Positions 1 to 12,100 of a stretch of DNA of 14,484 nucleotides are shown piece by piece. A program made the position numbers and the translations under genes. How positions within the stretch are numbered: position 1 is the stretch's first letter; every line of letters begins with the position of its first letter. Source of the DNA: JBBRLG01 sp038231495 (lineage in GTDB: Bacteria; Planctomycetota; Planctomycetia; Gemmatales; Gemmataceae); the NCBI GenBank assembly GCA_038231495.1, contig JBBRLG010000118.1, positions 1 through 14,484 on the forward strand. The letters are read 5' to 3'. The notes under the pieces were generated by a model, which saw nothing but the letters and a program-made list of their open reading frames with translations, had not been told where the DNA came from and searched no databases.

Positions 1-111
1 CCGGAGTTGCGGTCGCGGCTGCAGACGTTCATGCGCCACCTGGCCCACCTGCCCCAACACGTCCGGAACTACTTCAAACACCCTCGCATCCATTACGCGG
101 CCGCGCTATAA
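1..111 (+). CDS. C-terminal end of a transposase (partial, IS630-like)
   Basis: The plus strand is open from the first base to a TAA at 109-111, giving 36 residues that end in RNYFKHPRIHYAAAL. A basic, aromatic tail with a Tyr-Phe-x-His-Pro pattern resembles the extreme C-termini of IS630-type DDE transposases as I recall them; the catalytic core lies outside the window, so the family is only a suggestion. The position supports a mobile-element reading: the giant minus-strand RHS ORF loses its repeat pattern just beyond this gene and overlaps its last codons antisense (74-111). It could instead be the tail of another IS-family transposase. Translation of the stretch is certain; the identity is moderate. 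Confidence 0.5.
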   Translation, partial: PELRSRLQTFMRHLAHLPQHVRNYFKHPRIHYAAAL

Positions 112-3100
112 TATGTGAGAATCTTATTTGCCGAGGTAATACCAGGTTTTTGGAAAAGTATTGTGTGTACCCCCCAGTGATCGATATCCCGACAATCGAC
201 ACGGGCTGCTGGTCGCTTTGGACGCGCCGGCCCAGGGCGTCGTACCGGTAGCTCAGCCTGGCCAGTTTGCTGTCTTCCTTGCCGACCCACGTGGCCTCGA
301 CGTTGCCGAAACCGTCGTAGGACGTGCGGCGGATGCGCGTCACGTTGTCGGATGCGTCGAGGGTGTCGGTCCGGGCGGTCAGGCGGTTGAGGCCGTCGTA
401 AACGTAGGTAGAGACGACGGGGTGCGAGTAGGTGATGTTGTTAATGAGTCCGGCAAGCGGGTTACCCACGCCGCTCGTCGTGCTACGGACGTTGTTGGCG
501 GTGTCGTAAGTCACGAAGGCGTGCCGCTGCAGGTTAAAGATGCCCCACGCCTCCCAGGTGTCGGTGCGGCGGTTCAGGCTGTCATAGGCGTAATGCGTCG
601 TCACCGTCGCCGGACCGTCCACCGTCCAGTCCGCGGTCAGGCTTTGTTGGTGGTCGTACTGCCGCGGCGCGATGAAGTCGGTCAGGTTGCCCGCCGCGTC
701 GTAGGTGAAGCGCGTGGTCCGCTGCACGTCCGGCGTGGGCGGCGTGCCGTCGGGCGGGGGCTTGATCCCCTCGGTGACGGCGACGCGCTCGTTTAGCCCG
801 TCGTAGGCGGAGTGCGTGCGGATGCCCAGCGGGTTGACCGTGTCGATGACATTGTTGGCCCCGTCGTAGGCCGTCGTCGTCGTGCGCAGCACCGTCCGTA
901 CGTTGCCTTGGCCCACGAGCGCGGTTTCGACGACCGCGGTCGCACGGTTCACGGCGTCAAAAACGACCTCGGTTACGAGGACGCTGGCCTGTTCCGGGTT
1001 ATTGGCCGGAGCCCACTTGGTGACGGCAACGAGGTTGTCGGCGGCGTCGTAAGTCAAAACGGTCCAGCGTTGGTCCCGGTTGTTGCCGACGGCTTCGATC
1101 GTGTCGGTCCGGCGGCCGAGCGCGTCGTAATGGTATTCGGTCTGGACGGGCCGGGCGTAGGCGATGTTGGTGCCAACCGCGTTCAGGCCGGCGGCGGCCT
1201 GGCCCGTCGTTTGAGCCACCAAGTCGCCGGCCGCGTCGTACACGAATTCGCTGCGGCGTTGGACATCCTCCGACCAGCCGAACAGGGCACGGGTGGGGTG
1301 CTGGTCTTCGACCAGCGCGGTTCGGTGGTTGAGCGCGTCGTAGTCGTAAATCGTGACGACTAAGCGGGGGCCGGTGGTCGCAGTGGTGTACTGGACCCGC
1401 GTTAGCACGTTGTCGGCGGCGTCATACGTCATCCGCGTGCGCCGGTCTTGCGCACCGCCGCCGACCACAGCGCGCGCTTCGGTTTGCCGGTTGAGCGCGT
1501 CGTACTCGTAGGAGGTCTCGCCGAGCTGTTGCAGCAGCTTCGGGTCGCTTTCCTTTATGCCGGTGACCAACTTTTTCACGTTATCGGCGGCGTCGTAGGT
1601 CGTGTGCGCGAGCCGCGCGTCGGCGCTGAACACGCCCTCCCGGACATCGGTGCGACGGTTCAGCGCGTCGTAGGCGTAGGTCGTCGTCGCGGCGTGAATC
1701 TGCAGGTTCGTGGACAGTCCGGTCGTCATCGCGACCACGTTGCCGTTCTCGTCGTAGGCCGTGACGGTGGCACGATCGAAGGTAGGCAACGTAACGGTGC
1801 CCAGGGGCGTCACCAGAGTTTGAACGCTAAAGTTCTCCGCCGTCACGATGCGCCGGCCCAGGGCGTCGTACTGATAAACGGTAACGGCCGGATGCGCCGT
1901 GGTGACGTTCGACAGGCCCGTGGTGACGGCGGTCAGGTTGCCGACGGTGTCATAGGCCAGCGTCGTCAGGCGCGTGTAGAAGAGGAACGGGACGTTGTTC
2001 ACCAGCGTTAGGTACGCGCCTTCGTAAGCGGCGATGCGGCGGTGGACGCCGTCGTAAGCGTACAGCGTAGTGCTGGGGTGTGCGTACGCCGGATTGGTCG
2101 CGAGGCCGGTCGTGACGGACTGCACGTTGCCGGCTAAGTCGTAGGTGGTATGCGTGGTCCGCGCCCACCTCGTGTCCACCGCTTCCGTCACGTCGGTGGT
2201 CCGGTCGAGCACGTCGTATTGATAGGTCGTCGTTGACGGGTGCGAGGCCAGGTTCCCCCCGTATCGCCCGGACGACAGGCCGGTGGTGGTGGACTTCAGG
2301 TTGCCGGCCGCGTCGTACTTCAGCACCGTCAAGCGGTCGAACTTCACAAAGCGGCTCGAGCCGACCTGCGTCCAATTCTCGTAGACGGCGGTGCGGCGGT
2401 CGCGGGCGTCGTAGTTGTAAACCGTGGTAACGGCGTGGTTCAATGCGGGGTTCGTCGCGATGCCGGCCGTCATCGACACGACGTTGCCCGCCGGGTCGTA
2501 CACAAAGGCGGTCTGCCGCTCCTCGTCTTGGCCGACCGCTTCAGTCACGCTCGTGCGGCGGTCCAGCGCGTCGTAGCCATACGTCGTCGTCGAGCGGTGG
2601 TCGGTCCGGGCGTCCGCGCCGATGCCAGTCACCGTTTCCTTCACGTTACCCGCCAGATCGTAGGCGAACGTTGACAGGCGGGCAACCGTGCGGTCGTCGG
2701 CCGCCTCGATCACCTGTTTTTCCCAGCCGCGCACGTCGTACTCGTAGACCGTGTGGTGTTGCCGCGGGTCGGTGACCTGTTTTGTCAGGCCGGAGTCGGT
2801 GTACTGCCACGCCGTCGCATTGCCCGCCGCGTCGGTACTCCGCGTGAGTCGGCCCAGGCTGTCGTACGCCGTGGTCGTCGGGTAGCCCAGCGCGTCGAGT
2901 ACCGTCGCGCGGTTGCCCCAGGCGTCGTAAGTGTAGGTAGTGCGGCCCACCTCGGTTTGCACCGCCCGCAGCCGCCGCGACCCGTCGTATTGGTAACTCA
3001 CGGTGTGGTTGGCGGGGTCGGTCACTGACTTCAACAGCCCATCCAAGGTCGGATCGTCGAAGGGCGCGTCGCCGTAGTAGCGGTAGCGCGTCGCTTCGCC

Positions 3101-6100
3101 CAGGGCGTCGGTGGTCAGCGTGCGGTCACCATAGACGTTGTACTCGTACCGGGTCACCTGCCCCGGCAGCGGCCCTTGTTCCAGCGTCACCCGGTGCAAC
3201 GTCGGGTCGTACTCGTAGGTCTGGATGCTATGGTCGGCGTACTCCACTTGCCTCAGGTCGTCGGAGCCGTGGCTATAGTCATACGTGTAGATCGTCGGTT
3301 GTTGCCGTGGGTCGAAGGCGACCCACACCCGGCCATGTTCGTCGCGCCGCCACCCGTCGGCGTTGCTCAACGGCCGCTCGACTAGCAGCGGTCGACCGCG
3401 CTTGTCCATCGTGTACGAGGTCGTGTGCGTCAGCGGAATGCCAAACGATAGCGACCCGAATTGGTAGGCCGTATTGACAACGGCGACGCCTTGCACGGAT
3501 ACCGGCTGCGCTTCCGACGGCAATCCCCGGACGTTGGCCGGTTGGATCGTCGTGATCGTCCCCAGGCCGCGGTCCACGGCCGTCAGGAAGCCGGTGATCG
3601 GGTCGTAACCGAAGCGGGCGACGAGCGGGTTCCAGGCGTCCTTCGTCAGGTGGTGGTTGGCGTCATAGGCGAACGACCGCCGCGCGACGGTCGTCGCGGG
3701 GTTGGGCGCGACGATTTCCTCATGGTCGATTTGATACAGGTCGCCCTGGCTGTCCAGGAGGAGTAGCACCGTCCGCACATGGGTGGCATCGCCGGGCTCC
3801 GTGATGACGACGGTCCCGGCGTTCGCGTCGTAGGTCAGCATGGTGTGACCGCCGTCTTCGGTGTCAACGGCGTCGAGGCGGTTGGAGGCGTCGTAGTGAT
3901 AAGCCGGCCCGAAGCCGTGCGCGTCCGTCACGCTGGTCAGCAGACCGTTGCTGTCAAACTGCGATCGATCCTGGTACTTATCGACGTAGGTGAACCCCCC
4001 CGTGGCCGCGTTCCGGGTCAGCGTGCCGAAGTCCTCGATGTTGACGTAGGTCCCGCTCGCGGCGTTGTAGGTGAACACGCGACTGTCGCCCGCGCCCGTC
4101 ACCCACAGCACGTCGTCGTTGGCCACCGCCGTGGTTACGAGGTGGTCGATGCCGGCCAGCCCCCAGCCGGGGCCGAACGGGGTGGCGTCCGCCGAATCGT
4201 TGACCACCACGGCGGCGTGGCCGGACGTACTCGCCGTCACCGGGGCGGCGGTCGCGAAGGATAGCTGGACGGTAGCGCTCCAGGCGTAGATGCCGGAGGT
4301 CGCTACGCGGTTGGCTTCCTGCACCGCCAGCAGGTAGCCGCCGTTTGGCACCGCGTTCCCGGGCGGCATGAAGAAGGTCGTGGTTTCCGGCGTGGCGCCG
4401 TTCCACGTCAAGGTCACGACGATGCCGGTCGGCGTTTGCGGGAAGGCTCCGTCGAGGTGCAACTCGATCACCGGCCGCACATCGACAGTGTTCGAGTTGT
4501 AGACGAGTGCCGTGCCGCCGCCCGCGGCCCCGGCGCTCCGGTCGAAGTTCAGGGCCTCGCTGAGGCGTAGGCCGCCCGTGTTCAGCGCCACCGACGCCTC
4601 GCCGATCGCAAGGAGTTGCGCGCGGTCGGGGTCGTTCGTCCGCAGGCCGCCCGTCAGCGCCAGCGTGCCGAGGACGTAGGCGTGGCCGTCGCCACCGTGG
4701 GTCGTCGTGCCCTGCGCAACGACGGTGTGGACCGCGAACGTGCCGGCCTGGGCGTAGGTGTGGCCGCCGACCACCTCGTAGGTGTCCGGCACTCCCGCCT
4801 TGGCTTGCACGCGGGCGTTGGGATCGGGTTGGCCGCCATCGCCCCAATCGACGGTGGCCGTGTAGTCGGCCGCCGTGCCGTAAGCCTGCGTAAACTCCGC
4901 CACCACGATGTCGCCGGTCGGCACATTGACCGCCGCCTCGAAGTCTTTGGAAGTCATGGCGAAGGCGCGGGGGTCGATCTGCGCCGTCGCTGTCGCGGTG
5001 ACCGTCTTGCCGCCGGCGTCCGTGACGGTCCACGCGACCTGGTACGTGCCCGGATTGGCGTAAATGTGGGTGCCCAACACGGCGAAGGAACCCGTCCCGT
5101 CCCCCACGACCTGGCCGGTAGTGGTGTCCGGGGTGGACTGGTCGCCCCAGCTGATGCTGACGGTGAAGTCGCCGTCACTGGCAGCGGCGTTGGCGTCCGT
5201 GAAGGTGCCGAGGTCCACGACGTCCAGGACCGCGTGCTCCTCCCCCGTTAGGGTGGGCGACGGCGACACTGCGGTCAGAACGGCATCGCTCACCGTCGCC
5301 GCGGCGACGTGGGTGTCGGTGTCGGCGGGGCCGCCCGCGGCGTCCTTGACCGTTACGGCAACGTCGAAGGAGCCTTCTTCGGCGTAGGTGTGGGAACCCT
5401 CGACGCGGAAGGTGCCGGTGCCGGTGGACACGGCCGTGGCTTCCGAGGTTTCGCCGTCGCCCCAAGCGACCGTCACCGTGAAATCGCCCGCGACGGCATT
5501 CGGGTTGGCGTCCGTAAAGGTCGCCACCGTGTTGTCGTACGCGGCACCCTCGACGGCCTGGAAGGGCACGACCGTCACAACGATGGCCGGGTCCGTTACC
5601 GCAACCGTGCCCTCGGCGGGGGCGATGGCGAGTACGGTGCCGGTGACAACATCTTTCTTGGTAAGGGTAATTTGGACCGTCACCGCCGGATCGACCGCGG
5701 CGTAGGTGTGGGTGCCGACGACTTCGTATGTTCCGGGCGTGCCGGCCTTGGGCCGCACGGTCGCCGCGGCGTCGATCGGTTCGCCGTCGCCCCAGTCCAC
5801 GGTGGCGGAGTACGCACTTTGGGAAGCCGCGGGATTCGCGTCGGTGAACGTCGCCACCACCCCCGTGAAGGCAACGCCGGCCAGCGGCGCGAATGGGACG
5901 AACGTGGCCACGACCTCGGGCGCAGTCAAGGTCGCGGTGGCATTTACGGTAAAGCTCACGCCGCCCTGATCCGTGACGTGGACGCGGAACGGGAAGCTGC
6001 CTTGAAGGGCGTACACGTTGGACCCGGCCACGCTGAAATTGCCGGACCCGTCCTCGAACACCGCCCCGTCCGACGTTTGGCCGTCGCCCCAGACGATTTG

Positions 6101-9100
6101 GGCGGTAAACTCGTCCGGGGAGGCGTTGGGGTTGGCGTCGGTAAATTCGGCCACCACGTATTCCGAAGAAATGCCGACGGTGCCCGAGGCGGCGACGGCG
6201 GTAGCGGTCAGCGGGGCGTCGGCGACGGCCACCTCACGCTGGACGACCGTGGGTGCCGCGCCGGCGGAGGTGAGAGTGACGCTCAGGTCGTAGAAGCCGT
6301 CCTCCGCGTAGGTGTGCGCGGCCCGGACGAAGCCGTCCGGAGACGGCATCATCGGCGTGGTCGCAGTCTGGTCACCCCAGTCGATGACGGCCGCTGTCCC
6401 CGCGGGCGGCGTGCCGACGGCCACCACGGCCGCGTACGACGCCCCTTCGACGGCCACCATGCGAGCCACGTCGGCCCGGCCGGACGCCTTGATGCTGGCA
6501 CCGCCCAGGTCGGTGACGGTAACGGTGATGGCGTAGCGCATCTCGCCGGTGTAGGTGTGCGTGCCGACCACATTGAAGCCGCCGTTGTTGTTCGGCGTTA
6601 CCGAGACGTTTGCGGACGAACCGCCGTCGCCCCAATCGACCTGGGTGGTGAAGTCGATAACGTCGGAGCCGCCGGCGTCGGTGAAGGTGGCGATGACGCC
6701 GGTGAAGACGTGGTCGGTGGCCAACGTGAGCAAGGCCCCGGACGCCGTCAGGGGGGCGTCGCCGACGTACACCGTGACGGGCATTAACATCCCGACCTGG
6801 ACCGAATTCCACAGGGAAATCCGAATCTGATACGAGCCTTCTTCCGCGTAGGTATGAGTGCCGACGACCGGGTACTGGCCTGCGGGTTTGGCCGACACCG
6901 GGACCGTCTGGAGCGGCGTGTTGTCGCCCCAATCGATCCGCGCGGTCGTCGGGCCATTCCCGGACGTGGTGAAGACGCCGAGGACGCCGGTGAACGAGGT
7001 GCCTTCCGTTGCCGCAAACGTTGTGACGTTCGCGGTACCGATAATCGCCAAAAACCGGCCACCCGCGAGGTCCGTCACGCCGACGGACGTGCGGAAAGAG
7101 CCGAGGCGCGCGTAGGTGTGGGTGCCGGAGACGTCAAACCCGAGCGCGTCGTTGGGCAGCACCGTACCGTCGGTGGGGTCCGTGCCGTCGCCCCAATCGA
7201 TGGTCGCCCTAAAGCCTCCCGCGTCCGCCAGCGAGTTGTGGTCGGTGAACGAACCGAGAACACCGTCGAAGGCGACGCCCGCGGTCGGCGCGATTGTTCG
7301 ACCCACCGGGGGGTAGAGCGGGGCGTCCTGCACCGTCGCGGCATTCCGATCCGTTACGGCCAGACCGTCGGCGTCGACGACTGACACGCCAAAGACGTAG
7401 GTGCCGGCCAGGGCATAGGTGTGGCTGGCCACGACCAGGAAGCCGCCGGACCCCTGGGCCACCAGATTGCCGATCGATGTTTCGCCGTCGTCCCATTGCA
7501 CCTCAACGCCGTAGCTGTTCGCCGGAGCGGAGGCACCGGCATCAAGGAAGGTGGCGACGGTGCCGTTGAACGCCAACCCTTCGGTCGCCTGGACCGCAGC
7601 CGCCGTCAAAGTCAGCGCGCCCCGGCTCACGACGGCGGAGGACGTTGCGCGTGCCGACGAGCCGCCCGGATCGGTCACCGTCACGCTAATTGGATAGTTG
7701 TCGGGTGCGTGGTAGGTGTGCGAACCCGAGACGTTGAACTGCCCCGGACCGGTCGATGCCAGTGTTCCGCCGGTGACGGCCGTGCCGTCGCCCCAGTCAA
7801 TGGTCACGGCGTAAGACCCGTCCGGCGGGGTCAGGTTCTCGTCGGAAAACGAGGCCACCACGCCGGTAAACGCGGCACCCGCCGCGAGGACGAGCAACGT
7901 GCCGCCGGCGTCGAGCGCGGCGTCCGCCACCGCCATCGTCGGGCTGAGCGCGCCGACGCCGGGTGCCGTCACCGTCAACGGGTATAGCCCGGCCGCGCGG
8001 TAGGTGTATCTGCCGGCGACCGTAAAGCCCCCGTGCCTGCCGGGTGCGACCACGCCGGGAGTAACCTGGCCGTTCGCCCAGCGGACGGTGACGGGGCCGG
8101 TGAGGCCGGCGGGGTCGGACGCGAAGGTGGCGACCACGCCGTTAAAGGGTTGCCCCTCGGTCGCCGTCAGGGTGCCCACGTTCGCAGCGGTTTGCCCGAC
8201 GGCCTGGGTACTGCCCGCGGCGGCGGTCAGCGTCACGGTGTAAGTCCCGGGTGTGGCGAAGGTGTGGGTTCCCCCTACCGAGAAGGTGCCCGCGCCTTCC
8301 CAATCCAACCGGGCGTATTCCTCCGGGGACGCGTCGCCCCAGTTTACCCGCACCGTATCGCGGGAGGGGCTTGCGGCCGGGTCGCCGTCGAAGAGGGTGC
8401 CGAGCGTACCCCGGTACTCGACCCCGGCGGCCGTAACAAAGGCCGTGCCGAGGACCGCCAGAGGAGCGGCGGCCACCGTGAAGGCGGCCTGGTCGGTGCC
8501 TACCATTTTGCCGCGGTCGTCGATGCGCAGCGTCAGGTTCATCGAACCGGCGGCGGCGTAAGTGTGACCGCTCGCCACCACGAAGCTGCCGTCCGGCCGG
8601 GCGCGGACGCGTTCTTCGGAGGACAGGCCGTCGCCCCAGAAAACCGTCGCGCGGAAATCGTCCGCCGTCGCGCCCGGGTTGGCGTCCCGGAACGTGCCCA
8701 CGTCGCCCGTAAAGGGCCGGCCCACGACGGCCGAAAGAGAGTGCGTGGCGGAAACCGTCAGGGCCGCGTCGTGGACGGCTACCGTTGGCGTCAGCGTGGT
8801 CACGACGGTGCCACCCGCGTCCGTGACCGTGACGGTCAGGAGGAACACCCCTTCTTCGGCAAAGGTGTGCCCGCCGGTAATGGTAAACGCGCCGGCGGTG
8901 GTCCCGTCGGGCTGGGGAGTGACGGTTGAGGTGCTCCCGTCACCCCAAAGGATTTCGGCCTGGAACGGACCGACGGCCGCCGACGTGAAGGAGCCGAGGA
9001 GGCCCGTGAAAGCCTGGCCTTCCACGGCTCCCAGGTCCGCGACCTGGAACGTGCTGTCGGCCGCGGCCGCCGAAGGCGTGGCGCCGCCCGTGGTGTCGGC

Positions 9101-12100
9101 GACCGTGACGTGCGCGACGAAGAGGCCCGGGTTCGCGTACGTGTGGCCGGCGATTACCTCGAAAGTGCCCGGCGAACCTGTCACCGCCCGCACCGACGCG
9201 GTGCCGGGAGCGGAGCCGTCGCCCCAGGTGATGCCTGCCGCGTAGTTGCCGACCGCCTTGGCTGGGTCGCCATCGACGAACGTCGCCACGACGCCGCTAT
9301 AAGCATCGCCGCGCGTCAACCCGCGCGTCTCGGCATACGCGGTTAATGGAGCGTCGGACACGATCGCCCCGACCGTAAAGGATGTTACCGTCTGGTCCGG
9401 GTTGGTGACCGTCACGTTCAATGTTTGCAGGCCCGGATTCGCAAAGGTGTTCTGGCCGAGGACGTCGAAACCTGCGACGGGGTCGGGAACGACGGTGCCC
9501 GAGGACTGGTGACCCTGACCCCAGTCGATGACCGCCGCAAACGCGCCGGGCACGGCCCCCGCCCCCGCCGAACTGAAGCGCACCACCTGGCCGTCAAACG
9601 GCTGCCCTTCGACGGCCGAAACGGAAGCGACGTAACCCGCCGCGTCTGCCGAGGCGGTTTGTCCGCCATCAACGTCCGTCACCGTGACGTGGGCGGCGAC
9701 CGGCCCTTCCACGGCGAAGGCGATACGGGTGCCGACGTTATAGCCCCCCTGGCCGTCGGGCGTGACGACGCCGGCTGTGACGCGACCGCCGCCCCAATCG
9801 ACCCGGGCGGTGAAATCGTCGGTGGTGGCGTTGGGGTCGGCGTCGTGGAACGAAGCGACCGTCACGACATCGGTGGGCGCGCCCACGAAGGCGTTGAAGG
9901 CGAACCCCGTGGCGCTGAGGGCGGCGTCGGCCACGACGGCCGAGGAGGTGGCCGTAACCGTCGTGGCACCGGGAGTGTTCGCGTCGCCGTCTTCCAGGAC
10001 GGTGATGGAGATCGGGAACGTTCCTTGCTCCGCGTACGCGTGTTCCGCGATGATGAGGAACGCATTGCCGGGTTGCGCGACGACAACGCCGCGGGAGGTG
10101 GCCCCGTCGCCCCAGGTGATGGTGGCTCGGTAGCTGCCGGCGTCCTCCGCCCCGCCCTGGTCGATAAAGGTCGCAGCGGTGCCGGTGAACAGTGCCCCTT
10201 CGGTGGTTGCGAGCGGCAGCGGGTTCGGGCTTAAACTCAGCGGCGCGTCGCCGACGGTGACGGGGCCGGGAAGGGTGACCGTGGCGGTACCGGGGAACTT
10301 GTCCGAGACGGTGACGGTGACGGCACGGCCGGTTTCCTCGGCGTAGATGTGGCCGGCCGGCAGCGTACTGACCGTGAAACCGACGGCGGCGGCCGTGACG
10401 ACGCCGTCGCTGCTCGTGCCGTCGCCCCAGTCGATCGTGGCGGTGAAGTCGCCCGACCGGTTGCCCGCGTAGGTGCTTCTGAACGTCGCCACTTGGCCCG
10501 CGTACGCCTGCCCCTCCGTCGGACTGAACGGCAGGAAGGTGCCCGTCAGGACATCGCCTTCTAGCACTGTTGCGGTGCCGTTGATCGTGACGGTGGCCGA
10601 ACCGGGGGGGTTGTCCTGGACCGTCACGGTGACGGGGTACGCCCCCTCCTCGGCGTACAGGTGGCCGGTGGCCGCGGACACCGCGAAGGGGTTGCTGCCG
10701 CCGCCGGCGACGACGCCGGCAGTGATCGTGCCGTCGCCCCAGTTAATCGTCGCGGTGAAGTCGGCCGGACTGTTGGCCGGGTAGGCGCTGGTAAAAGTCG
10801 CCACCTGCCCCGTGTACGCCTGCCCCTCCGTGGGGCTGAAGGAGGCTGCCCCCGGCGTCAGCACGTCGCCTTCGGCGGCCGTGACGGTGCCGTTGATCGT
10901 GACGGTGGCGGTGCCCGGGGCTTTGTCCTTAACCGTCACGCTGAACGGGTACGTCCCCTCGCCAGCGTAGGTGTGACCGGCGGAGTCCGTGTAGACGGTA
11001 AAGGAGCCGTTGCCGCCGACCACGACGCCGTCGGTTTGGGTGCCGTCGCCCCAGTTGATCTTGGCCGCGAAGTCGCCGACCGTGTTGCCCGCGTACGTGC
11101 TCGTGAACGTCGCCACTTGCCCGGTGACCGCCACCCCCTCCGTGGGCGCTAAAGGATCGACGGCCCCGGTCAGGGTGTCGTTTTCGGCGACCGTGAAGCT
11201 GATCGAGGGGTCGATCCGCGCGGTCCCCGGCCACCGGTCGGTGACGGTCACCACGAGCGTGTAGAGCGCTTCGTCCGGGTAGGTGTGTCCGGTCGCGTCC
11301 GTGTAGACGGTGAAGGAACCATTGCCGCCGACCACAACGCCGTCGCTCAGCGGCGTGCTGTCGCCCCAGTTGATCTTGGCCGCGAAGTCGCCGACCGTGT
11401 TGCCCGCGTACGTACTCGTGAACGTCGCCACCTGCCCGGTGACCGCCGCCCCCTCCTTCGGGGCGATATTCGGGTTGATGGCACCCGAAAGGCTGTCTGC
11501 TTCACCCACGGTAAACCAGAAAGAACTCATCGCGTTGTTGGCGGTCGATCCGTCCTCGGAAACTTGCACATCGACGCGACTGAGCAATTCGTCGTTGTAG
11601 ACGTGGCCGTTCGTGTCCGTGGAGACAGTGAAGGATCCGGGACCCCCACTGACCACGCCGTTCGTTAGTGTTCCGTCGCCCCAGTTGATCGTGGCCGTGA
11701 AGTCGTCCGCCGCTTCCACGCCGACCGCGTCCGTAAACGTCGCCACCGTGCCGGTGAAACGCTGGCCTTCATTCACGCTAATCGGCGTGCTTGTAACGCT
11801 CAGCTTGGCTCCGAACACGGTCAGCGTGCCGCTTGCGGTCTTGCGCAAGCCGTCATCGTCACTGATGGCAACGGAAACCGTGTACTGGCCTTCCGCGGCG
11901 TACCGGTGGCCGGTGGCGTCTGTGCCGACGGTGAAGGAGCCGTTGCTGCCGTCGACGACCCCGGTGCTTGAACTGCCGTCACCCCAATTAATTGTGACGG
12001 TAAAAGTGTCTTTGCTTTCGGTACTCGCTTCGGTGAACGTCGCCACGTTGCCGTGAAACCATATCCCCGCGGTCGCGCTAAACGGTACGACATTGGCCAA

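Noticed and set aside
74..250. A toxin tip at the RHS C-terminus.
   Set aside because: The last residues are antisense to transposase coding sequence and an insertion-sequence end, and no DPxG core motif precedes them.
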